Positions 1-10,209 of a DNA stretch of 64,000 nt are shown here, piece after piece. The notes beneath the pieces are model-generated. The model was not told the origin of the DNA and ran no database searches. It was given only the letters and a program-made list of their open reading frames with translations. The translations under genes and the position numbers were made by a program. This DNA is from Endotrypanum monterogeii (Eukaryota > Euglenozoa > Kinetoplastea > Trypanosomatida > Trypanosomatidae): positions 1,503,522 to 1,567,521 of the forward strand of contig CM007318.1 of the NCBI GenBank assembly GCA_000333855.2, given 5' to 3'. The first letter of the stretch is position 1, and each line of letters opens with the position of its first letter.

Positions 1-88
1 TTTTTTTGTGGAGGAGTGGAAAGTTTATAGCATTGTGCCGCAGCACGATGCCTTTGTTGACTTCTTGTACCTCCACCGACAGGTGTGA
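1..88 (+). CDS. C-terminal end of an upstream protein (partial)
   Basis: The frame that starts at base 2 is open for 28 codons and stops at TGA 86-88. It reads as ordinary protein, with an acidic and aromatic stretch (FVEEWKVY) followed by a segment ending LYLHRQV. The other two forward frames close quickly. The orientation matches every other gene here, so this is most likely the 3' end of the preceding gene of the polycistronic unit. The fragment is too short to assign a family. Confidence 0.5.
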   Translation, partial: FFVEEWKVYSIVPQHDAFVDFLYLHRQV

Positions 89-537
89 GGTGGGGAAGGT
101 ACGCGCCTTGACGTCGCACCTTTGCAGAGACTCTTTCCTAGAAATGAGTATTGCTAAGCAAAGCTAAAATTTAGATCGTGGGCTATTCAATGCGAATTTC
201 TGTGTATCATACGTGCCAACAGAAATTCCTTCGAGGGCTTCGCCAACGTTTTTCCCTTTCTTACCTTCTCCTCTCACTTGTACGAGTAGGCTAACCTGCG
301 AATATTTTGATAAAGACCCAGTAGAGGCCATGACACTGTGACGACACATCTGTATAGCTATTCTCATCCTCATGCTTTCTTGTCTCCTCTATTTTTATTC
401 TTGCTGCTGCCTTATGTGTTCGTCGCACAAAACTGGTCGAAATCAAAACTACTTTCTGTATCTTTTTAAGGAGGGGGGCTCTCGCCTTCTCGTCCCCCGC
501 TTGGTCAGAGTTCTCAATTGCATGCGTGACACGGGTC
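89..537 (+). other. Intergenic region with trans-splicing signals
   Basis: No convincing gene. A long pyrimidine-rich stretch at about 371-425 lies ahead of the next gene and could guide trans-splicing. The antisense frame 291-734 runs into the FHA gene and is treated as a shadow. Confidence 0.5.
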
Positions 538-1758
538 ATGTTGTATGCTCTCACCACACAGGGGCGGACATACCCTCTTGAGAAAGGGAAGAACGTAATT
601 GGTCGCAGCACTGTCCCCGTGGAGGGCGTTTCTTTCATAAACTTAGAGTCACCGCAGGCAGCCATCAGTCGTATGCAAGCGATCCTGGATGTCGCCACCA
701 ATGGAGACGCCTGGATAGCGGACTGCAACAGCACGAACGGTACTTACATTAGCATACGCCCCGGGCCTGGGATTCGACTCGAGGTCAATCGGTATTACCA
801 ACTCTCACCAGGCTGCCGCCTTCTGTTTGGAGATGTAGAGTGCACCTTCGAGGAACTGCACGATGCTTCATCTATTCCGGCGCACCCATCGCAAACTCTC
901 GACTCTCCCTCTCGTGCCACCAGCATGATAGATACTGCAGGTATCGTGAAAGCGTTCACAGACAACTCAGCAAAGGCGAACGTTGGACAGCATGTGACGA
1001 AGTACATCACCGCCCGTCGCAGCGACGTCCCTTACCTCGATGAGAGCCGAAGCCTTTCGATGGAGCCTGTGGCGTCGGGTGAAGCGGCCCCTCAAGGGAA
1101 AAAATCACGTTGCGATCACGGTGCGGTGACAGCAGCTTCGCCACCGCTGAGGCGGTCCAGGGTAGAGTCTGCAAACCTCTCCCTGCTCTCAAAATCGAGG
1201 ACGGCACCAACTTCGACGACATCCAGTAATGTCGCAACCCTTCCACTGCGACCACTTGTGTGTCTCTCAGGAATGGAGAGTGATGAGCGTATGGCTGTCA
1301 CAAAGCGTGTGCGTGAAGTTAAAGGGCGTGTCGTCGAGGATATTACAAAAGCAAATCTACTTATTGTAGCCACACCGCCTGTTCGCACCCCCAAGTTCAT
1401 AATTGCTGTAGCACTGGGCATTCCCGTTGTGTCAACAAACTATATTGGTAACGGTAATAGTGAGCTCGATGACCCGTGTCAGCATATTGTGAGTCTAGAG
1501 ACGGACAGGCATACCTACACAGCTGCTGCACTGCGGAAGGTGATTTTTCGGGAAGAAAAATTTCCCCTTCTTCAAGGCTTAACCTTCAACATCGCCTCGT
1601 TGTCCACAAAGACAAAGAGTGTGGCGGCAGAGATCATCGTTTCGTGTGGTGGAAAAGTAGTTCGTGGGAAGAAAAGCGATGGTATCTCTCTTACAGACAT
1701 TTACCTGGATACTCTCTACGACTCCATTTTGCGCGGCAAAGTTCCTGCTGCCCTATAG
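538..1758 (+). CDS. FHA and tandem BRCT-like domain protein (NBS1/MDC1-like architecture)
   Basis: A 406-residue protein starting at ATG 538; the open frame begins at a GTG at 526, but trypanosomatids use ATG. Residues 1-105 look like a forkhead-associated phosphopeptide-binding domain, with the GRS turn (22-24), an SR motif (44-45) and NGTY (67-70). The usual His after SR is replaced (SRMQ). A Ser/Arg-rich linker follows. Residues about 235-310 and 335-400 resemble two BRCT domains; the second has a conserved-looking CGGKVV. FHA plus paired BRCT is the arrangement of NBS1 and MDC1, which act in DNA double-strand-break signalling, so a nuclear damage-response role is inferred. The family is uncertain because BRCT sequences are weakly conserved. 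Confidence 0.7.
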   Translation: MLYALTTQGRTYPLEKGKNVIGRSTVPVEGVSFINLESPQAAISRMQAILDVATNGDAWIADCNSTNGTYISIRPGPGIRLEVNRYYQLSPGCRLLFGDVECTFEELHDASSIPAHPSQTLDSPSRATSMIDTAGIVKAFTDNSAKANVGQHVTKYITARRSDVPYLDESRSLSMEPVASGEAAPQGKKSRCDHGAVTAASPPLRRSRVESANLSLLSKSRTAPTSTTSSNVATLPLRPLVCLSGMESDERMAVTKRVREVKGRVVEDITKANLLIVATPPVRTPKFIIAVALGIPVVSTNYIGNGNSELDDPCQHIVSLETDRHTYTAAALRKVIFREEKFPLLQGLTFNIASLSTKTKSVAAEIIVSCGGKVVRGKKSDGISLTDIYLDTLYDSILRGKVPAAL

Positions 1759-2537
1759 AAAGCAATTGGATAGCAGTACAGGAGAAAAAAAAAAAGAAAC
1801 GTTGATGCAATTCTGTCGCACATATGCGTTGCATCGTTTCTATGGTACATCGACCATGCTTATATCAAAGCCTGTCTTCGACACTAAATTTTCACGCAGA
1901 GACGTGCTTATAATGTCCCATGTGCAATCTATCGAGGAAACGTTTCTAACAATATAAAACTGTAGCCCTCACGCACCATCAGTAGAACATGTCGACCCTC
2001 CCCCTCGTCCCGCTCTACCGCAAAGTGTTTGTGTGCGTGTGTGGGGTGAGGGCTTCACCTGGAAGTCCCCCCAAAAGGGTTTCGTATTTGTGTAGTACCA
2101 CCTCTCCGTACACAAGCTGAAAAAGTGACTTGGCGCTGCATCTTACAGCAATGTCGTGTGCGTGCATGGGATGCCGTGTCGGCGGGGAGGGGAGGGAGGG
2201 GGGAGAGGGGATAGCTCAGTACTTCAAACGTTAGTCAAACCAGACTATTCTCTCACCATTCTGCTTCCTCTTTCACGCCCCTACTTTTTTTTCCCGATGA
2301 CTCATCGACACGCTCTAACCTGTTCAGTGGCGCTATTCAGAGAAGCTGGTTTGTACCGCTACTCGCTACATAGCTTTGTCTATCTCATTTCCCCCCTCTC
2401 CCTATCGCGTTTTTCTACTCTATTTTCTCTCGTTATCGGCCTTGTTGCCGTGTTGCATTTGCACACAAGATCATTTTCTAAATCTCACCGATTCTCAGAA
2501 ATTCGTGTCACTATACCTGTCTATCGACAAACACGTC
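1759..2537 (+). other. Intergenic region
   Basis: No supported gene. The open frames at 1664-1957 and 2156-2566 have low-complexity, pyrimidine-driven translations. A G-rich run occurs at about 2178-2210. Pyrimidine tracts at 2380-2450 probably mark the splice acceptor region of the next gene. Confidence 0.5.
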
Positions 2538-4328
2538 ATGACGAAGCCACCGCACTCAAGCGTTGACGGAATAGGTAGTGTCGACGAGTTGTTCACTCTT
2601 CCTATTTATACTCCATCTCACGGAGAGGAATCATCTGACCCCATTTTCTCTGCCTCCCAGCGGTGCGCATCCCCACGGGCCCCATATGGTGATGTGAGAC
2701 ATCCTACAGACTTGAAGCGCAAGCGGACATCAGACTCCTCTGCTGGTGTTTCGTCTCGCAGCTGCAGCTCTTCTTCACCCTCCTCTCCATACAATACATG
2801 CGACAGCGTCGGTGGTGACGAGATCGACTTGTTGCGGCGCAAAGATGAAGACGTGGCAGATATGGGACTATTTCTAGCCAAAACTGTAGGTGAGACTTCT
2901 TCACGACACTCGCTCGCGGAGCTTGTCGCTTTTGTTGACCGTCTCGGTATATCACGTGTGATGCTGGCGCTGAGAAGAGTAGGTGGGCTAGCTGTGTTTG
3001 TAGGCAAACTTCATCAGGCAGCGTTTGTTGCTGATGAGGATCGTCGACTCGCGATCACGTTCCTTTGCACTCTCATAGACCAGGTTAGCGGGGAGGCGTT
3101 ATTCCAAGAGTGCGTGGTGAACTTTTACGTCAAATGTTTGCACCCTGAAAGCACGCAGGAGGCCCTGACGGTTCTTCGCCGGCGCACTGCATCTCATTGG
3201 TCGGTGCGCTCGAAGCAGCACGGGACAGCTCGTCAGCGCTCACCCAAGACGCCTGATGTCACGTCAGACGGTCTTCAGGTTCAAATAGAAAAGCTGTGCG
3301 GCACTACTCTGTCTAGTTCCTTGTCATCTGAAGAGGGAAGCACTGCATCACTGGCCCTTTGCGCGCTACTGACTCTTATGTTTTCGTACAACCGTCACCC
3401 CCACCTGGCGGGACAGCGACATCTCTCTGTGCCCCTTTCCTTTGCACAAGTCGGTGGGCTCGAGCAGCTTGGTCGGTTGCTCACCTCTCGAAACACGCAA
3501 GAGCGTGCACTGGCGCTTCTAGAGGTTCTGACATCGACAGAGGAGCTTCGAGGACATAGCCCCAAACTTTTGGCGCTCGTGCCAAGGCTTGTAGCAGAGC
3601 TAGACGTACCTCACACTCAGCTACCCGTGCTGAAGATCCTCACAAACATCACCAACATCCAACCGAACGCCTTTTCCGACACCGGCACGGCAACGGCCTT
3701 TGCGCGCTTCGCTCTCCAAACTCTGTCGCACTCAAAGGTTGTACCCTGCACTCCCGACGAGAGAGAAATATTCGCACTCTGCTGCGCCATCAACGTGGTG
3801 AAGCACGAGTCTAAAGGAGGTGAGTCATCGACGGCCGACCTCGCCACGGCATTCGCCGCTTCGCAAGACACATTGGTTTCCCTTGCAGAGTCGATGATGC
3901 AGAGCTACCGGTGTACCAGCACAGAGATCCTGGTGCGCAGCGGATACTACGCTCTTCTTTTGGGCGCACTCTCACTGGTGGCTGTACCTGAGGAGGAAGG
4001 CAGAAGCCCGCTGCGTGTGCCCGTCATGACGGCTGTGGCTAGAGTGACCGGTGACACTTGTGTTGGACCGGGGACTACTTACCAGCCAATGCGCATCGTT
4101 GTAGCCATTATTCAAGAATTCCTTCTTTTTCAGAGTTCAGCGGGGACACTTACGAAGGAGACACTTTTGGAGATGAACGCCCTAGTAGATCGAATAGTGA
4201 GCAGCAATCAAATCGATGTCACTCAGGAGATTGCCGATAGCTGCGCTGCCGAAGAAAAAGCGGGTCCGTCGTCCTCCGACGAGGAAGAAAATCTGGTGCT
4301 TGGCCAGCTAATGCAAAACCTTTCTTGA
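2538..4328 (+). CDS. Armadillo-like helical protein, possibly WAPL-like
   Basis: A 596-residue protein from ATG 2538; the open frame extends upstream to 2376 only through non-ATG codons in a pyrimidine-rich leader. The first 110 residues are Ser-rich and disordered, with a basic KRKR patch. From about residue 115 to the end it is a leucine-rich helical repeat protein of armadillo/HEAT type. It ends with an acidic SSDEEE stretch. The segment SLALCALLTLMF, followed by a loop and another helix, resembles the core of WAPL-type cohesin release factors. This is a weak resemblance seen by eye. If right, it would be a nuclear cohesin regulator; otherwise it is a conserved scaffold of unknown role. 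Confidence 0.65.
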   Translation: MTKPPHSSVDGIGSVDELFTLPIYTPSHGEESSDPIFSASQRCASPRAPYGDVRHPTDLKRKRTSDSSAGVSSRSCSSSSPSSPYNTCDSVGGDEIDLLRRKDEDVADMGLFLAKTVGETSSRHSLAELVAFVDRLGISRVMLALRRVGGLAVFVGKLHQAAFVADEDRRLAITFLCTLIDQVSGEALFQECVVNFYVKCLHPESTQEALTVLRRRTASHWSVRSKQHGTARQRSPKTPDVTSDGLQVQIEKLCGTTLSSSLSSEEGSTASLALCALLTLMFSYNRHPHLAGQRHLSVPLSFAQVGGLEQLGRLLTSRNTQERALALLEVLTSTEELRGHSPKLLALVPRLVAELDVPHTQLPVLKILTNITNIQPNAFSDTGTATAFARFALQTLSHSKVVPCTPDEREIFALCCAINVVKHESKGGESSTADLATAFAASQDTLVSLAESMMQSYRCTSTEILVRSGYYALLLGALSLVAVPEEEGRSPLRVPVMTAVARVTGDTCVGPGTTYQPMRIVVAIIQEFLLFQSSAGTLTKETLLEMNALVDRIVSSNQIDVTQEIADSCAAEEKAGPSSSDEEENLVLGQLMQNLS

Positions 4329-4853
4329 AGAAAAAACATTTGCGTCCCTGCTGGACACGAGCCGTTTCCTAAATCATGGCGAAATACTGAATGAACTCCC
4401 CCCCCCGCCAATATATATATATATATATATGTAGTGTATATATATCGAAATTTGTCGAGAAACATGCAAATATGGCAAGCTTCAAGAGCATTCTGCGATT
4501 TTTTTTTTGTGTGTATTCTCCACTCACGTGGAAGATCGAGAATCTCCAAACGATGCTCGAGAAGAAACTGGTGTGCAGCGCTCCCCTTTCACCTCCTACA
4601 TGACGAGGCTGTATTCCCGGTGTGAAAATTTCTACCGGCACCTCACTCTTCTGCGTCTCGCCCAGACTTCCACTAATTTTCTCATCATCTTTCCTGAATA
4701 ATGTTTTTCTGAATTCAATGGCGTGCACCTGCACAACACAAAAGACTAAACGATCCGCCATATTATTTGTTACCAGTGCACTTCGCTCCGTCAAGAAAAG
4801 ACACACGTCCACGTTCCTGTGAGCAGTTGTAATGCGCACCGTATCTGTCAGTC
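4329..4853 (+). other. Intergenic region with AT microsatellite
   Basis: Contains a pure (AT)10 run at 4411-4430 followed by an interrupted continuation to about 4446, and an oligo-T tract at 4500-4508. No credible gene; the small frames on both strands are translations of simple sequence. Confidence 0.55.
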
Positions 4854-7800
4854 ATGTCTGTCAAAGTGGCCGTACGAAGTCGTCCAATGAGCGACGATGA
4901 GTTGAAGGGGAAATCCGAAATAATAATTCGAATGAACGGCAATGAGGTAAGTCTACAGGAGTCTGTTGACCGACACTGCCGCCGCTTCGTGTACGACTCT
5001 GCACTGTGGTCCTGTGAACTGAGAGTTGAGGGCTCAAGCAACAATGAAGCGTCGCAGGCGTACGTCTACAACGCGATCGGGACAGATTTAGTAGAGCACA
5101 TCGTGACAGGTTACAACGGTTGTATTTTCGCCTACGGACAAACAGGAAGCGGAAAGACATATTCCATGATGGGGTATGATCAACATGATCCAGGACTCAT
5201 TCCGCGAATCGCTCGAAGTTTGTTTGAAAGGTCTAACTCGCTTCGTCAGAAAAATAAGGAAGTGTGTGTGGAAGTATCCTATTACGAGATCTACAATGAG
5301 AAGGTGCGATGCCTCCTACGCCCTACCCACGGCGGCGACGAAGAAACTCAGCTGCGGGTGCGTGAGCATCCGAAGTACGGCCCATTCGTCGAGGGACTTG
5401 CCAAGTTTGTGATTACTACACAGGACGAATTCCTGAGCCTGATACATGGTGGCAACAAGGTGCGCACCACAGCGTCCACCATCATGAATGCAACGAGTAG
5501 TCGCTCCCATGCTGTCTTCGCTATCACGCTCACACAGAAGGAACAGACGGGTAACCTAGTCACACAGAAAACGTCGCGCTTGAACCTGGTTGACCTTGCC
5601 GGTAGCGAGCGGGTATCAAAGACGCTGGCTACTGGAAAGCTGCTGGCCGAAGGTGCGAACATTAACAAATCTCTCACTTGTCTTGGAAATGTTATCAGTG
5701 CCCTTGCGGAAGCTGAGGAATCAGGGAAATGTCGTTACATTCCCTACCGGGACTCGACGCTAACCTGGATTCTCAAAGACAACCTTGGCGGGAACTCAAA
5801 GACGGTGATGCTGGCCACTATTAGCCCCTCATCACTTCATTTTCACGAGACGCTGAGCACGCTATGCTATGCCGAGAGGGTCAAAAAAATTGTCAATAGG
5901 GCAATTGTGAACGAGACGAGCAACAACGAACTTGTTGTTGCACTGCAAAAGGAGATCTTTGCTCTTAGAAGTCAACTTGCAAATGCATCGATAAACGAGA
6001 GGGTGCGGCTGGAGGAGGAACTGGAGGCCAGCGAGGCCGTCAAGAAAGAGCTCACCTCCTCTCTTGCAGAGAAGCTCGCCTGTACCAAGCAGCTGATGGA
6101 GGAGCGGGAGGAGTACATGCGTCAGCTAGAATGGAGACTAAACACGCAGACTGAGGAGATTGAGATGTTGCGCAGCTCCAACGAAGAGAAGGAGCGGCGT
6201 ATCAATGAGCTGCTCCAGCGCATTCAGAGCCTCGCCAATCCAAACGAACCCTCAAAAGGCGAACAAATGGAGCAGATTCAGGTGCTAGTCGCAGCACTAG
6301 AGCAGGAGAGAAACGTGGGTGAAACACACATGCACCAAAAGCGACAGCAGCGTGACGCTGTCCTTAGAAGGCTGGTGGAGGGTGCGAATGAGGCGGAGCA
6401 GCGTTTGTTCCCTACGGAGCACTCTTTAATGGGCTTCAGAGCGAAAGAGGCCCATGTCGACGCTACAGACGACGTTGATCAAGGCCTTTTTCTCGACTCT
6501 CACCCCGAAAGCGCCGACGAGGATTTAATGCTGGACGGTGAATTTTCCATCAATGCACCGGTGGACTCGGATCTCGAGGACGTCCTGGCGGAGGACTCCG
6601 ATCTGGAGCTGCTGTCCAATGATCCGGTATTAGGTGACACCGATACAGACGAAGGACTCAGGAGTCCAGACTGCAATTTCGAGAAATCCTCCGGTGAACC
6701 AATTGCACCAGCGACCGCTGTGCGTCAATTCTCGGAAGAACTCTCCCCGATGACAGGAAAGCTGTTCATGGCAGCGACGCTGGTTCAAGATGCTTCTTCG
6801 ATACATGTGCAGACCACAGATGCTCAAGCCAACAGAGGGCTTTTATCAAAAACAGTGACAACGAACCTATCTGCAGAGGCTGTTCCTTCGTTGTCTGCTC
6901 CATGCACATCAGAACCGGAGGCTCTGTGCAACACTGTTCAACCTCCGCCGCTGCCGCAGCCGTTCTCGTCACTTGGCGAGCAAGCGGGGCTGGTATCATC
7001 GAATGTTGGATACGCAAAGATGCACAAACCCCAGTTGGCACTTGAAAGCTTCTTTATCAATCCCATAGAACGGCCTGAAATCTATTCCCCCACCGATCGC
7101 GTTGCTGAACTTAGTCTACCATCGCATGCGCTATCTGGTAATCGATTTCTTCGCGACTTGTTTCACGTAACCACAATCGTTGATTCTGTGGATCACGGCC
7201 CCCCCAAGTCGCAGATCTGGGAGGTAGACATGTTCTGTGGTCGGTTCAGGAGCCATCACCTCACTGGAGCCAAGTCGTTTGATCTCTCCTTTGCCAATCT
7301 TTTTCGTGTGGAAAAGCCCCCGTCAAATTCTCGATGCTTAACGCTTTTTTTCCTAGATTCTCCACAGCCTTATCGACTTGAGTTCTCTTCTGCATCACGC
7401 CGACAACATTTTTTTGAGCTTGCGATGCTCGCTCGGCGTGACTCGGTTCTGTGGTGTCCGTCCCTCTGCTTAGACGGCGAGAATGACACTACTCTTTGCG
7501 TGAAAGGCACCACAATCGAGCAGGCTGGTGGTACACATGTTCCTGTCAAGGGGGAGGTGAAGATGAGAGTGGCGCGTATGCCCTATGAGGTGTTGGACCT
7601 GTGGTATGGATGCTTCTCGCTAGAGGCGAAAACACTCCACTGCAGCGCGGAAGTCTTCCGAGGCATCTTTCCGAAGGTTCAACACGACATCTACGCGCTG
7701 GGTCTTCTTAATATACCTGAGTCGCTTCTCGGAGGCAGCGCGCTTGCGGACTACTTTTTACCCCTCATCGGCACTGCGTCCTATGTTGTACTCGTCAACA

Positions 7801-9218
7801 CCGCCTCTTCGTCAAAAAAGTGCCGTGCAAACAACGCGCTATTGGTGTTCTGCAAACGTTCTCTCTGGGTGCGAGTGGCAAACATTGAACTGCTGGAGAC
7901 TGTTTCACTGCGGAAGGAAGGTGTGCGTCCCGGTGACTTCACCGCCACAGGATGCTCGATGAGAATTAACGAGTCCTCTCTTGCTTTTATCCTGGTGAAC
8001 GCGAAGCCTGGGGAGTACAGCATCAAGGATCGAGCAGCCTGCATTCGGATGTTGTTGTCTAGTTTTCTTTTCTTGGACCCCTCGGTAGACGTTTCAGTCC
8101 GATTTGATTACCTCATAGTCTCTGGTGCCTTTCACTTTGGCGGCGATTTTTCTTTGGACGACGCTCTCATTCGGGAAATCCTGTCTGAAAACGTGCTATC
8201 ACACATGCGCGAAATGGAGCCCAGTCCTTCCCTTTCCGGTGCTCAGTCGCACCTTCGAATCTTCTATGCTGCCCGCCCCAGTGTCTCGCGAATGGACGTA
8301 TCCATCTACTCGACGTCGCGTGCGCTCACCTTACCCAACGCGTTTATTTCTGCCGACTTCTTTTGTCAGCGGTCTTTTCTCAGCTTGTTTGGTCAGAGAG
8401 TGCCGCGGGTGCAGCTGTTGTTGGACCGAGTAAAGATTAGCGCTAAACGACTTCCTCCGATCAGCGATGCGGCACTGCAGGTCTCCCTTGGTGCGTCCGA
8501 AGGCTCACCCGCTGCATTGGAGCTTCTCGCACAAGATGGCGGCTTCGTGGTATCATCCTGGGCATGTGCAGCCCTTTACCCTTGTGTTAGTAACTCAGAG
8601 TACCTTCGTCTACAAACACTAACGTTCTCTCTCTTGGGAACTGTTGGGTCGACAGAGGGCCAGGAACCCATCGTAGTGGGGTCTGGCGCATTCCCATTAA
8701 AGTCGGTTGCCTTGGCGGAGCCCGCACAGCTGCACATTCCTCTGTATTTCCGCGGATGCAATGTCGGCAAACTTACTGCAGTGATGCTCGAGGTCTACTG
8801 CGAGCGCAACGATGCTGAGCTGAGCGCACTCGGATTGCGTGATGTTCGTTTTGCAACTATTTGCTCTTGTTACGAGAACCAAATCCGCCGCAGTGATGGT
8901 CAATGGACGGCGGCCTCTGAAGCCGATGACGGAATACACCACTTCTCTGCTCACGATGTAACGAAAATGCAGTTGCGTGAGGCGTACTCTTTGCCAAACG
9001 AACATGCGTGGTGCTGGATAACAGATTGGCAGCACGACTGCCGTGAGGACGATCAACAAGGGTGGGTTTATGCAACAGATGCCGGGGATGACCTCCACCT
9101 TAGTGCCACCGCCTCCACAGGCATACGTCGTCGCCAATGGGTTCGTGTCATGCAGGCGAACGATCCAATTGTCTACCACTCGTATTTGGCCGAGAAGATG
9201 ACGACGACGACGACGTAA
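4854..9218 (+). CDS. Giant kinesin-3-like motor with PH-, 5-phosphatase-, C2- and DysF-like tail
   Basis: A 1454-residue protein. The motor domain is residues 1-350: P-loop GQTGSGKT (95-102), switch I NATSSRSHA (212-220), switch II LVDLAGSER (245-253). YRDSTLTWILKDNLGGNS favours the kinesin-3/Unc104 group. Residues about 360-490 form a coiled coil and 515-610 are strongly acidic. Residues about 760-870 look PH-like. Residues about 900-1110 follow the strand order of an inositol polyphosphate 5-phosphatase (DIYALGLLN, ALLVFCKRSLW, SLAFILVNAKPG, SGAFHFGGD), but the catalytic Glu of the LQE motif and the GDLNYR motif are missing, so the fold is probably inactive. Residues about 1180-1320 resemble C2. 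The end (WCWITDW, GWVYATD, RRRQWVR) resembles DysF. The motor is certain; the tail domains are by-eye inferences that together suggest membrane cargo binding. Confidence 0.95.
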   Translation: MSVKVAVRSRPMSDDELKGKSEIIIRMNGNEVSLQESVDRHCRRFVYDSALWSCELRVEGSSNNEASQAYVYNAIGTDLVEHIVTGYNGCIFAYGQTGSGKTYSMMGYDQHDPGLIPRIARSLFERSNSLRQKNKEVCVEVSYYEIYNEKVRCLLRPTHGGDEETQLRVREHPKYGPFVEGLAKFVITTQDEFLSLIHGGNKVRTTASTIMNATSSRSHAVFAITLTQKEQTGNLVTQKTSRLNLVDLAGSERVSKTLATGKLLAEGANINKSLTCLGNVISALAEAEESGKCRYIPYRDSTLTWILKDNLGGNSKTVMLATISPSSLHFHETLSTLCYAERVKKIVNRAIVNETSNNELVVALQKEIFALRSQLANASINERVRLEEELEASEAVKKELTSSLAEKLACTKQLMEEREEYMRQLEWRLNTQTEEIEMLRSSNEEKERRINELLQRIQSLANPNEPSKGEQMEQIQVLVAALEQERNVGETHMHQKRQQRDAVLRRLVEGANEAEQRLFPTEHSLMGFRAKEAHVDATDDVDQGLFLDSHPESADEDLMLDGEFSINAPVDSDLEDVLAEDSDLELLSNDPVLGDTDTDEGLRSPDCNFEKSSGEPIAPATAVRQFSEELSPMTGKLFMAATLVQDASSIHVQTTDAQANRGLLSKTVTTNLSAEAVPSLSAPCTSEPEALCNTVQPPPLPQPFSSLGEQAGLVSSNVGYAKMHKPQLALESFFINPIERPEIYSPTDRVAELSLPSHALSGNRFLRDLFHVTTIVDSVDHGPPKSQIWEVDMFCGRFRSHHLTGAKSFDLSFANLFRVEKPPSNSRCLTLFFLDSPQPYRLEFSSASRRQHFFELAMLARRDSVLWCPSLCLDGENDTTLCVKGTTIEQAGGTHVPVKGEVKMRVARMPYEVLDLWYGCFSLEAKTLHCSAEVFRGIFPKVQHDIYALGLLNIPESLLGGSALADYFLPLIGTASYVVLVNTASSSKKCRANNALLVFCKRSLWVRVANIELLETVSLRKEGVRPGDFTATGCSMRINESSLAFILVNAKPGEYSIKDRAACIRMLLSSFLFLDPSVDVSVRFDYLIVSGAFHFGGDFSLDDALIREILSENVLSHMREMEPSPSLSGAQSHLRIFYAARPSVSRMDVSIYSTSRALTLPNAFISADFFCQRSFLSLFGQRVPRVQLLLDRVKISAKRLPPISDAALQVSLGASEGSPAALELLAQDGGFVVSSWACAALYPCVSNSEYLRLQTLTFSLLGTVGSTEGQEPIVVGSGAFPLKSVALAEPAQLHIPLYFRGCNVGKLTAVMLEVYCERNDAELSALGLRDVRFATICSCYENQIRRSDGQWTAASEADDGIHHFSAHDVTKMQLREAYSLPNEHAWCWITDWQHDCREDDQQGWVYATDAGDDLHLSATASTGIRRRQWVRVMQANDPIVYHSYLAEKMTTTTT

Positions 9219-9518
9219 TTTGGCGTCATCTGCATCCGGACCGATGAGGTGAGCACAGCTGAAATGATACAAAGGTGTGCTCGTGTCTTGCCGAGAGTTT
9301 ATTTCCATCTCCTAACGAGTGCGAGGGGAAATAAAAGAGGTTCTACAGTGTTCGTCAGTTGGGGGGGGGGCTGTTGCCACAGCCTCGTAGAGAGGTGGTG
9401 TGAGATGGTCTGCTTCCTCGCCACCGCAGACGGCATCTTCGTAGTCGTGCGTAGATACCTCTGCCACCTTGGTCCTCCTCTTTGCTCAGGGGTTCTTGCA
9501 CTCTATTGAGCGAAGTCG

Positions 9519-9552
<34 letters not shown>

Positions 9553-10209
9553 GCTGTGGGCTTGCGACTATCGCTCACAATCGAGCTTCTTGAACGCAGG
9601 GATTTTTTAAAATTGGTTTTTCTTTTCGCCTCTTCCTCCCTCCTCCCGCTTTGGCGTTCTCCATCCTGTGCAACGCGCGATGCCCGGAAAACCTATGTAT
9701 ATCTGGAAAAATGCCAACATTTTGCAGTTCCACAGCGGAGTGGGCTCATGAAATGCCTAATTCTGTGTTCGTTGCATCCAAACGTAAAAAAAAGCAGTCG
9801 CCTATCACGCGGTGTGTAGGCGATGCAGTCTGGCGGAGGGGGATTCTGTGGCGATGCACACACCCTCATAGCTCCACATGCATCCTTTGTCGGTTGTCCG
9901 TCTGGGTCAACTCAGCGAGCACCAACTCACACTCAGCCACAGTTGACGTCCCGAGTATGTTCTAAACCCAGGGATTTCTCAATAATTTCATATTTTTCAT
10001 TTTATTCTTGCTAGCCCAACTTTAGACAACCCCGTTGCGAGGGATTGTCATGAGTGAATCGCAGGCAACACTCAGCACGTCATGGATGGCTCCCTTTTTG
10101 TAATTTTTTATCTCTTCTTCCACTGTACACCTCCGCCCTGGATCATATTGCAGCAGAGCAGTAGCTTGTACTTCTTGACAAAGTTTTTTTCTGTTCAAAG
10201 CAACGAAAA
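9219..10209 (+). other. Intergenic region with AT microsatellite
   Basis: Holds a TA run at 9519-9541, a G9 run near 9361 and several pyrimidine tracts. No gene is supported; the short frames are simple-sequence translations. Confidence 0.5.

Noticed and set aside
8697..9308. 203-codon antisense frame under the kinesin C-terminus
   Set aside because: Opposes a clear coding region with conserved motifs; shadow of codon bias.
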